NCBI RefSeq assembly: GCF_002934605.1
Contig: NZ_PTJC01000007.1
Coordinates: 1-64,000, forward strand
Reading direction: 5' to 3'
DNA length: 64,000 nucleotides
Source of the DNA: Neolewinella xylanilytica
Lineage (GTDB): Bacteria > Bacteroidota > Bacteroidia > Chitinophagales > Saprospiraceae
Shown: positions 41,901-48,356 of the stretch, piece by piece
Position numbering within the stretch: position 1 is the stretch's first letter
Layout: each line of letters begins with the position of its first letter
The notes under the pieces: generated by a model
What the model saw: only the letters and a program-made list of their open reading frames with translations
Told to the model about the DNA's origin: nothing
The model's database searches: none
Program-made: the position numbers and the translations under genes

Positions 41901-42227
41901 GGGCTGCTCGTCGGTGCTGTGGTAGGTCAAGCGCGTGGCGTCCCCCCCGGTAGCGGGCATCACGAAGACGTCGAAGTTGCCGTAGCGGTTGGATGCGAAG
42001 GCGATGCGTTGCCCGTCCGCGCTCCAGGTAGCCATATAATCGTGGGCGTCGTGGTAGGTCAGGCGATTGGCGTCGCCGCCGCCGGAAGGCACGGTGTAGA
42101 GGTCGCCGCGGTAGGTAAAGGCGATGCGGGAGCCGTCGGGGGAGATGGCCGCGTGGCGGAGCCAGTTGGGCGCTTGCTGGGCGGTAAGGCCGAGGGTGGC
42201 GAGGAGAAGGGGGAAAAGTAGTTTCAC
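38988..42227 (-). CDS. Tricorn-like S41 family peptidase
   Basis: Large exported protease (1079 aa) of the tricorn type. A signal peptide starts at GTG 42227 (KLLFPLLLATLGLTAQ); an ATG 120 nt upstream would add 40 atypical residues. The N-terminal half holds WD40/PD40-type repeats with SPDGSRIAFTYRG, WSADGQRIAFAS and similar motifs, forming one or two beta-propellers. Around residue 580 comes a Lys/Asp-rich linker. A PDZ domain (LLIERINGELIAGDRDW) and the S41 core follow (GRLGYVHIPGMSDEPYRS, DTRFNGGGD), with the probable nucleophilic Ser at about residue 984 in NEAQYSDGH. It should degrade oligopeptides in the periplasm. It is divergent from the first GH127 gene. Confidence 0.92.
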   Translation of the reverse strand: MKLLFPLLLATLGLTAQQAPNWLRHAAISPDGSRIAFTYRGDLYTVPSGGGDANRLTYHDAHDYMATWSADGQRIAFASNRYGNFDVFVMPATGGDATRLTYHSTDEQPFAFGAGDSTVIFGGQRQDAADHRQYPTGSQPELYTVSATGGRVGQLLTVPAEYAQLSPDGKTLLYHDKKGGENEYRKHHTSAITRDIWAYDLAAGTHRQLTDNTAEDRQPVFTADGSGFYYLSERGGNFNVYKRSLAGGAEEQLTELGPHPVRFLSRGGDLLSFGYDGELYTLREGGEPKKVAVNIVTQAGSNTDRFVSVDGDIEEMAVSPDGKEIAFVARGEVFVTSADESFTKRLTTTPERERFVSWGPEGKSVVYASERDGKWSTYKTEKVREEEPFFYAATLLKETPVLENGRDNYLAEYSPDGKRLAWIEDRRNLKVRNLTTGKDTTLLGADELFHMRDGDKYFTWSPDSEWLLVEHDVLLNNSEVLLLKADGEKRVNLTESGYYDSRPKWVDDGKAMIWFSNRDGLKSYATSGQSEQDVYAMFFTQAAWDEFNLTEEENKLQQAIEKANKADDKQDEEDAKDKKKKDEPKTDSTEVKPLTFDWNSLHDRTKRLTIHSSRLGDAVLSKDGEKLYYLSRFEDKLNLWVTNLRTRDTKMALELEAGNGSLQWDRKQENLYLLSSGKITKLDIDKEKKTLVKLQGEIPFDAVAERRAIFDHVWQRTDAVFYHSNFHGVNWDSLRTVYAKHLPSIGNDFELVELLSEMLGELNVSHAGARYRPTGGDNPDETAALGIFPSYDHSGNGILIEEIIDGGPLDRAAFDLKPGLLIERINGELIAGDRDWAAYLNRLEGDFTLLELVDPETEERTTITVKPISQGEESRLLYKRWVERNEEEVDSLSQGRLGYVHIPGMSDEPYRSIYQDMMGKYFEREGMIIDTRFNGGGDLVADLAMFFTGVPFITYATEAKVVGGEPTSRWTKPTLALINEAQYSDGHCFAAGYSDLKIGKTVGMPTPGTCSFAGWERLPNGIVWGVVPVSARDIDGDWMENNQTEPQIKVKNEPAVIADGRDQQLERAVEVMLDDLGSR

Positions 42228-42301
42228 GGTCAGGGGATTATACGGTCGGTAAATATCCGCAAAACCGGGCCGTTTTCCCTCCACCGCGGGTAAGTATTCT
42301 A

Positions 42302-42318
42302 CCTGCGCCACGGCGCCC
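42302..42318 (+). repeat. Intergenic repeat copy (CCTGCGCCACGGCGCCC)
   Basis: Matches the CCTGCGCKCCGNCGCCC family with two changes and ends 53 nt before the first GH127 gene's ATG, in the divergent promoter region. Confidence 0.4.
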
Positions 42319-42339
42319 ACTTTGCATGCGCGAATCTTT

Positions 42340-42356
42340 CGGTACATTTCGTACCG
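42340..42356 (+). promoter_or_regulatory. Inverted repeat upstream of the first GH127 gene
   Basis: CGGTAC (42340-42345) and GTACCG (42351-42356) form a perfect 6-bp inverted repeat with 5 nt between arms, 15 nt before the ATG. It could be an operator or a 5' hairpin. Confidence 0.35.
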
Positions 42357-42371
42357 GCCAATCCAATTCCC

Positions 42372-44591
42372 ATGCGCTACCCGATCCTGCTGCTCTTCCT
42401 GCTGCTGCTGGCGACTTTTGCCTCAGCCCAACAGGACTATCCCATTACACCCGTCTCCTTTTCCGAAGTAAGGATCCAGGACGACTTCTGGCAACCCAAG
42501 ATCCGCACCAACCACGAGGTCACCATCCCCATCGCGATCGCGAAGAGCCAGGAATCGGGGCGCATCGACAACTTCCGCATGGCCGCCGGGCGCATGGAGG
42601 GGCAGTTTTGCACCGAGTACCCCTTCGACGACAGCGACATCTACAAGATCATTGAGGCGGCCAGCTACTCGCTGCAGACTTTCCCGGACGCGGAGATGGA
42701 AGCCCGGGTAGACAGCCTGATCGAGCTGGTGGCCGCCGCCCAGGAACCCGACGGCTACCTCTACACCACCCGCACCATCGGCAAGAACGTCCACCCCTGG
42801 GCGGGTACCGAGCGCTGGGAACTGGTGCACGAACTCAGCCACGAGCTCTACAACCTCGGCCACCTGTACGAGGCCGCCGTGGCCCACTACCGCGCCACCG
42901 GTAAGCGCTCGCTGCTGGACGTAGCGATCAAAAGCGCCGACCTGGTGGACGCCACCTTCGGCCCCGGGAAGACCGAAAACTACCCCGGCCACCAGGAGGT
43001 GGAACTCGGTCTGGTGAAGCTTTATCGCGTGACCGGCGAGACGCGCTACCTCAACCTGGCGAAGTACTTCCTGGACGTCCGCGGCCGACCGGGCATCGGC
43101 AACCCGAAGGAGTACGACCAGTCGCACCTGCCCGTCACCGAGCAGTCCGCCGCCGTCGGACACGCCGTGCGCGGCGCCTACATGTGGACCGCCATGGCCG
43201 ACGTGGCCGCGATCACGGGCGACAGCGCCTACCGTCGCGCCATCGACCGCATCTGGCACGATATCGTGGACGGCAAGTACTACCTCAACGGCGGCATCGG
43301 CGCCACGGGGGCGGGGGAGGCCTTCGGATCGGCCTACGAGCTGCCGAATATGACGGCCTACGCCGAAACCTGCGCCGGCGTGGGCGTCGTGCGCTGGAAT
43401 CACCGGCTCTTCCTCATGACGGGGCAGAGCAAGTACATCGACGTCCTGGAGCGCTCACTGTACAACAACGTCCTGGACGGCGTCTCCCGCTCCGGCGACC
43501 GTTTCTTCTACCCCAATCCGCTGGCCAGCATGGGGCAGCATGAGCGGCGCGAATGGTTCGGCTGCGCCTGCTGCCCGCCGAACGTGGCGCGTACCCTGCC
43601 CTCGATGCCGGAGTACCTCTACGCCTACCGGGATGAGGACATCTACGTGAATATGTACGTCTCCAGCGAGACGGAGCTGGACCTGGCCGGCACCACCCTT
43701 CGCTTACGCCAGCAGAGCGGCTTCCCCTGGGAGGGGGCGGTACGGCTGTACGTAGACCCCGCCAGCCCGGTGGAAGCGAGACTGCGCCTGCGGGTGCCCG
43801 GCTACGTCCGCAACGCCCCCACCCCGGGCGATCTGTACCGCTACGCGGACCCGGAGCTACCGGCCTTCACCGTGACGGTCAACGACGCGATCGTACCCGT
43901 TACCACCGACGCCGACGGCTACCTCACCCTCGACCGCACCTGGCGTGAAGGCGACCGCGTGGAGGTGGACTTTCCCCTGCCGGTCCACGCCGTACGGGCC
44001 GATCCGCGCGTGGCCGCCGACAGTGGCCGGGTCGCCTTCGAGCGCGGTCCGCTGGTGTACGCCGCCGAGGGGGCCGACAACCACGGGGAGGTGCTCAACC
44101 TGGTCGTGGACGAGACTACGCCGGTGCGGGCGGAGCGCTCCGGGGAGCTAGGCGGCATCTACGTCCTGCGCGGCCGGGCCCGTACCGTGGACCGCCAACT
44201 GGACGGCAGCCTGTCGACTTCGGAACCCCGGCCCCTCACCCTTGTCCCCTACCACCTCTGGAACAACCGCGGCCCCGGCGAAATGGCCGTGTGGCTGGCG
44301 ACTACGGAAGCGACCGCCCAACCGAGCCCGGCGCCTACGCTGACCTACACCAGTACGCTCACCTCCTCGCTGGGGGAGGAAAAGCCCCTGCTGGCCCTCC
44401 GGGATCAGCTGCTGCCGGCGCATTCCAACGACCACTCCGTCCCCTATTTCCACTGGTGGCCCCGCAAGGACAGCCGCGAATGGATCCAAGTGGACCTGCC
44501 CGCCCTGGCCAATGTGTCGAAGGTGAGCGTCTACTGGTTCGATGACGGCCCGGACGGCGGCTGCCGCATCCCCGCCGACTGGCAGGTTTAA
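42372..44591 (+). CDS. GH127 family beta-L-arabinofuranosidase-like protein, C-terminus cut by an in-frame stop
   Basis: Exported glycoside hydrolase (739 aa as read), signal peptide ending near ASAQ. GH127/DUF1680 enzymes remove beta-L-arabinofuranose from plant cell-wall glycans with a zinc-bound cysteine nucleophile. The zinc-ligand region AETC (E332, C334) and the catalytic CACCPPN block (C398, C400, C401) are intact, so the catalytic barrel is complete. The C-terminal beta-sandwich is interrupted at 44589-44591 by TAA, where WQV-stop-YRTGDGW suggests the ancestral reading was WQV-Tyr-YRTGDGW or similar. The frame continues for 56 sense codons to a TAG at 44760-44762. It may be a nonsense mutation that truncates the last beta strands. 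Confidence 0.88.
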   Translation: MRYPILLLFLLLLATFASAQQDYPITPVSFSEVRIQDDFWQPKIRTNHEVTIPIAIAKSQESGRIDNFRMAAGRMEGQFCTEYPFDDSDIYKIIEAASYSLQTFPDAEMEARVDSLIELVAAAQEPDGYLYTTRTIGKNVHPWAGTERWELVHELSHELYNLGHLYEAAVAHYRATGKRSLLDVAIKSADLVDATFGPGKTENYPGHQEVELGLVKLYRVTGETRYLNLAKYFLDVRGRPGIGNPKEYDQSHLPVTEQSAAVGHAVRGAYMWTAMADVAAITGDSAYRRAIDRIWHDIVDGKYYLNGGIGATGAGEAFGSAYELPNMTAYAETCAGVGVVRWNHRLFLMTGQSKYIDVLERSLYNNVLDGVSRSGDRFFYPNPLASMGQHERREWFGCACCPPNVARTLPSMPEYLYAYRDEDIYVNMYVSSETELDLAGTTLRLRQQSGFPWEGAVRLYVDPASPVEARLRLRVPGYVRNAPTPGDLYRYADPELPAFTVTVNDAIVPVTTDADGYLTLDRTWREGDRVEVDFPLPVHAVRADPRVAADSGRVAFERGPLVYAAEGADNHGEVLNLVVDETTPVRAERSGELGGIYVLRGRARTVDRQLDGSLSTSEPRPLTLVPYHLWNNRGPGEMAVWLATTEATAQPSPAPTLTYTSTLTSSLGEEKPLLALRDQLLPAHSNDHSVPYFHWWPRKDSREWIQVDLPALANVSKVSVYWFDDGPDGGCRIPADWQV

Positions 44592-44762
44592 TACCGCACC
44601 GGCGATGGCTGGTCGGCGGTCGAGCCGCAGGGCGACTACCCCATCGCCAAGGACGAGCTCAATACCGTCACCTTCGCTACGGTGCAGACGGACGGCGTTC
44701 GGCTGCTGGTCGACTTGCCGGAGGCGTATGCTACGGGCTTGTATGAGGTGATTGTGGAGTAG
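44592..44762 (+). pseudogene. Stranded 3' end of the GH127 gene beyond an in-frame TAA
   Basis: In the same frame as the preceding CDS, this encodes 56 residues beginning YRTGDGWSAVEPQGDYPIAK and ending ATGLYEVIVE, then TAG. Such a strand pattern is normal for the end of DUF1680 proteins. It lacks its own start and would be translated only by readthrough or if the TAA is a sequencing error. Confidence 0.75.
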
Positions 44763-44766
44763 CATC

Positions 44767-45196
44767 AGTCGTCTGCCCAGCGGTAGCTGGTCCGCCGACG
44801 GGTTGAAGGGGTGAATGGTTGAGGGACTGAATTAGTGAATGGGTGGGGATGCTCGCTTCGCTCGTCGGGCACTAGTCGTCTGCCCAGCGATAGCTGGTCC
44901 GCCGACGGGTGGGGGTGGTGAATGGTTGAGGGACTGAATTAGTGAATGGGTGGGGATGCTCGCTTCGCTCGTTGGGCGTTAGTCGTCTGCCCAGCGACAG
45001 CTGGTCCGCCGACGGTTCGGAATGGAAGACTCGCCTCCTGGGCAGACGAGCTATCGCTCGGCGGACCAGGAGCTATTGCTGGTCGCCGCCGGTCATCAGT
45101 CGTCTGCCCAGCGATAGCTGGTCCGCCGACGGGTGGGAATGGTGAATGGTTGAGGGACTGAATTAGTGAATGGGTGGGGATGCTCGCTTCGCTCGT
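44767..45196. repeat. Cluster of alternating palindromic (A) and 55-bp (B) repeats
   Basis: A units of 35 bp (AGTCGTCTGCCCAG, CGRTAG or CGACAG, CTGGTCCGCCGACGG) lie at 44767-44801, 44874-44908, 44981-45015 and 45098-45132. B units of 55 bp, starting GTGAATGGTTGAGGGACTG and ending CGCTTCGCTCGT, lie at 44811-44865, 44918-44972 and 45142-45196 and are identical or nearly so. A fifth palindrome with its arms in the opposite arrangement is at 45035-45072. The cluster fills the gap between the truncated GH127 gene and its neighbour. No gene is seen in it. Confidence 0.9.
45035..45072. repeat. 38-bp palindrome with swapped arms
   Basis: Arms CTCCTGGGCAGACGAG and CTCGGCGGACCAGGAG around CTATCG. Compared with A units, the half-sites are arranged inside out: the CGTCTGCCC and GGTCCGCCG halves face opposite ways about the same hexamer centre. 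It matches the copy at 30682 at 37 of 38 positions. Confidence 0.8.
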
Positions 45197-45260
45197 TAGG
45201 CCAGGGGGCTATGGCTGGTCCTCAACGACGTACATTAGTACCTCAACCGTCCACCAGCAT

Positions 45261-47573
45261 ATGTACCAGGTAATTCTGCTCCTCGTCGCGCTAAGCGCCA
45301 GCCTGTTCGCCCAAGATCGCCATCCCGTGGAACCGTTCCCACTGCACCAGGTCAAATTGCTCGACGGCCCCTTCCGGCACGCCACCGAGCTGAACGAGGC
45401 CTCCCTGCTTTCCTACGATCCGGATCGCCTGCTGGCCCGCTTCCGCATCCAGGCGGGGCTTGCGCCGAAGGCCGAAGCTTACGGCGGCTGGGAGGCCGAA
45501 TCGCTGGCGGGGCACAGTCTCGGCCACTACTTGAGCGCCCTGTCCCTCATGCACCAGACCACGGGGCGGGATACCTTCCGCAGGCGGGCGGTGTACATCG
45601 TGGATGAGCTGGCCACCGTCCAGGAAGCCAACGGCGGCGGGTACCTTGGGGCATTCGACAACGGTCAGCGCATCTTCGAGGAGGAGATCGCGAAGGGGGA
45701 GGTTCGTTCTCAGGGCTTCGACCTCAACGGGATCTGGGCACCCTTTTACACCCACCATAAGGTGCTGGCGGGGCTGCGGGACGCCTACCGCTTGCTCGGA
45801 ATCGAACGGGCGTTGGTAGTGGAACGGAACTTCGCCGACTGGATCGGTGGGATCGTCCTGCCCCTCAGCAACGAGGATATGCAGGAAGTCATGCACTGCG
45901 AATTCGGGGGAGTTCAGGAAACCCTCGCGGATCTGTACGCCGATACGCGGGAGCAACGCTACCTGGATATCGCGCGCCGCTTCCACCACGAAGCCATCGT
46001 AGACCCCCTGGCCCGGGGCGAGGATATCCTGCCCGGTAAGCACGGCAACACCCAGATCCCGAAGATGATCGCTTCCGCGCGGCTGTACGAAATTACCGGG
46101 CAGGAAGCAGACCGGGCGCCGGCGGAATTCTTCTGGGATCGCGTAGTTAACCACCATTCTTACGTCACCGGGGGCCACGGCAATTTCGAGTACTTCGGGG
46201 CGCCCGACGCGCTCACCCACCGCCTCAGCGACGGCACCACCGAGACCTGCAACGTCTACAACATGCTCAAGCTCTCCCGCCACCTCTTTCTGTGGGAGCC
46301 ACGGGCGGAGGTGGCCGACTACTACGAACGGGCGCTGTTCAACCACATCCTGTCCAGTCAGCACCCCGATGATGGCCGAGTGATCTACAACCTCTCCCTC
46401 GAAATGGGCGGACACAAGGAATATCAGGACCCGGAGTATTTCACCTGCTGCGTAGGCAGCGGCATGGAAACCCACAGCAAGTACGGCGCCAACATTTACT
46501 ACCACGGTGAGAACGAGCTGTACGTGAGCCAGTACATTGCCTCCGAGCTCGACTGGGCCGAACGGGGCGTGACGGTTACCCAGCAAACCACGTATCCGGA
46601 GGAAGCCGCCACGGAACTCACCCTGGCCATGGATTCCCCCCGGGAGCTCACCCTCTACCTGCGCCACCCGGCCTGGGCCACGGCGGGCATCACGCTCACG
46701 GTCAACGGCGAGCCACAGGAAGCGGCGAGTGCGCCGGGCACCTTCGTCGGACTGACCCGCGAGTGGGCCGACGGCGATGTGGTAAAACTGGAGATGCCCT
46801 TCTCGCTGCACCTCGAGGCGATGCCGGACGACAGCAGCCGGATCGCCGTCTTCCACGGTCCCCTGGTGCTGGCGGCCGATCTCGGGCCGGAGGGTGATGT
46901 CGGGGCGGAGGCGTCCGACTACGTTCCGGTACTGATGTCGGAATCCCGCGACCCCGCCGAATGGCTCGAGCCGGTAGCCGGTGCGGCCAGTACCTTCCGT
47001 ACCGTAGGGATCGGGACGCCCCGGGAGGTGGAGCTGCGGCCCTTTTACCGGGTGCACGAACGCAACTATTCCGTCTACCTCGACCTCTTCAACGACCGGC
47101 AGTGGCGGGAACGGCAGGCCGCCTACGAGGCGGAGCGGGAACGCAAACGGGAGCTGGAAGCCATTACTTTCGACGAATTCCAGCCGGGGGAGATGCAACC
47201 AGAACGCGACCACCACTTCACCGGTGAGGACCTCAACCAGCTGGAGGACTTCCGCGGTCGGAAAGCCAGGGGGTCGGAGCGCGGCGGCTGGCTGTCCTTC
47301 ACCATGGCGGTAACACCCGACGCGCCCATGGCGCTGGTGCTCGAGTACTGGGGCGGATTCACCGGTTCCAAGACCTTTGATATTCTAGTGGACGGCGAGC
47401 TGATCGCCACCGAGAACATCAGCGGCAAGGCGGATGGGCGCTTCATTGACGTCCGCTACCCCCTCCCGGAAGCCCTGACGGCCGGCAAGGAAAGCGTGAC
47501 GGTGAAGTTCGCGCCCCACGTCGGGCACCGGGCCGGCCCGTTCTTTTACGCACGTACCGTGAAGGGATCGTAG
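45261..47573 (+). CDS. GH127 family beta-L-arabinofuranosidase-like protein with C-terminal accessory domain
   Basis: Second GH127/DUF1680 enzyme, 770 aa from the ATG at 45261, which opens a signal peptide (MYQVILLLVALSASLFAQ). An upstream in-frame ATG at 45174 lies in a repeat and is not credible. The zinc-binding TETC (E328, C330) and the cysteine pair FTCCVGSGMETHSKYG (C396, C397) are intact. The (alpha/alpha)6 barrel is preceded by VKLLDGPFRHATELNEASLL, typical of the subgroup, and a C-terminal beta-sandwich (about residues 650-765, SKTFDILVDGELIATENI) resembles DUF6805. It differs clearly from the first GH127 gene, so it is not a recent duplicate. It probably cleaves beta-L-arabinofuranosides. 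Confidence 0.92.
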   Translation: MYQVILLLVALSASLFAQDRHPVEPFPLHQVKLLDGPFRHATELNEASLLSYDPDRLLARFRIQAGLAPKAEAYGGWEAESLAGHSLGHYLSALSLMHQTTGRDTFRRRAVYIVDELATVQEANGGGYLGAFDNGQRIFEEEIAKGEVRSQGFDLNGIWAPFYTHHKVLAGLRDAYRLLGIERALVVERNFADWIGGIVLPLSNEDMQEVMHCEFGGVQETLADLYADTREQRYLDIARRFHHEAIVDPLARGEDILPGKHGNTQIPKMIASARLYEITGQEADRAPAEFFWDRVVNHHSYVTGGHGNFEYFGAPDALTHRLSDGTTETCNVYNMLKLSRHLFLWEPRAEVADYYERALFNHILSSQHPDDGRVIYNLSLEMGGHKEYQDPEYFTCCVGSGMETHSKYGANIYYHGENELYVSQYIASELDWAERGVTVTQQTTYPEEAATELTLAMDSPRELTLYLRHPAWATAGITLTVNGEPQEAASAPGTFVGLTREWADGDVVKLEMPFSLHLEAMPDDSSRIAVFHGPLVLAADLGPEGDVGAEASDYVPVLMSESRDPAEWLEPVAGAASTFRTVGIGTPREVELRPFYRVHERNYSVYLDLFNDRQWRERQAAYEAERERKRELEAITFDEFQPGEMQPERDHHFTGEDLNQLEDFRGRKARGSERGGWLSFTMAVTPDAPMALVLEYWGGFTGSKTFDILVDGELIATENISGKADGRFIDVRYPLPEALTAGKESVTVKFAPHVGHRAGPFFYARTVKGS

Positions 47574-47615
47574 AGCTTTCCACCGCTCACGCCACCTACC
47601 CGCCGGCCCTATACC

Positions 47616-47622
47616 TATCTTC
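47616..47622 (+). promoter_or_regulatory. Putative -7 box (TATCTTC)
   Basis: TATCTTC ends 22 nt before the ATG of the small hypothetical gene at 47645. Confidence 0.35.
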
Positions 47623-47644
47623 CCAAAAACTAAAGCAAGCAATC

Positions 47645-47875
47645 ATGTCCGACGATATCCAAAACCTCCGTCATGCCCTTAAGTCCGAGGGGCTTAGCGT
47701 GGAAAAAGCGGACGATAAGCAAGTCCACCTCGCCCACGGAACCTCCGTGGAGGTGATCGGCCCGGGCCGCTACCGCGTCCTCAGCGACGGTCATCCCGTT
47801 TCCCCCTTCGACAGTGCCGAGGAGACCGCCGGCTTTATCAAGATGGACTGGGCCCAGCGGGGGCTGGAGCGGTAA
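47645..47875 (+). CDS. Small hypothetical protein
   Basis: A 76-residue soluble protein (MSDDIQNLRHALKSEGLSVE...) with a mixed alpha/beta pattern and a VEVIGPGRYRVLSDGHPVSPF segment that looks like a short beta-hairpin. A good start, a promoter-like box and codon usage matching its neighbours support it as a gene. No family recognised. It lies 71 bp after the second GH127 gene. Confidence 0.6.
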   Translation: MSDDIQNLRHALKSEGLSVEKADDKQVHLAHGTSVEVIGPGRYRVLSDGHPVSPFDSAEETAGFIKMDWAQRGLER

Positions 47876-48356
47876 AAAATTTTTTTTCATTTCACTTCGC
47901 GCAACCAGAATAGGCTGTAAATTAACTTCGTCCGGGAGGAGCGGCGTACAGCCTTTCGGAGCAGCGTAACCCCGGCACCTAAGACACGCAACTTTACCGC
48001 TGGTAAAATTTCCCGCGGATGTCCGCACCCCGTGGCCGGGAATTCCCCCCAGCTACCGGCTGCGATAATGTAGGATTGGATTTTTTGGGGGTAACAGGGC
48101 CAGGTCCTCCATAAAACAGCTATGGGGAAGTTGCTAATCTTTCGCATCCGACTCCTCTTCTCCGAAGAAGCGTGAGGTGCTGGATAAGGACAACATCCAT
48201 GGTTTAAATCTCCTGAATCAGGTGGTGGGCCCAACCGAAAAGGCCTGCCTCGTATCGCACGCCAAAACCCGAAAACGAATATGTGGAGCTGATCACTTCC
48301 TCACTTCAGGGTTGCGGGCCAGCCAGTCCTATTGCTTAAACTACTGCTAGATCACT
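47876..48356. other. Gap: AT-richer intergenic region
   Basis: About 480 bp before the beta-helix gene. It starts with an A/T run (47876-47890) after the preceding stop codon, and its composition is clearly less GC-rich than the genes on either side. No open frame or convincing hairpin was found. It may contain regulatory sequence or decayed DNA. Confidence 0.5.

Noticed and set aside
44589-44591. Programmed recoding of the TAA
   Set aside because: TAA is not a selenocysteine codon, and no readthrough signal could be demonstrated from sequence.
44767-45196. CRISPR array
   Set aside because: The repeats are palindromic, vary in length and orientation, and the intervening segments are themselves repeats rather than unique spacers; no cas gene is present.
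45291-47216. 641-codon open frame on the minus strand
   Set aside because: It is antisense to the complete second GH127 gene, has no recognisable motif, and is the kind of long antisense frame expected in GC-rich DNA.
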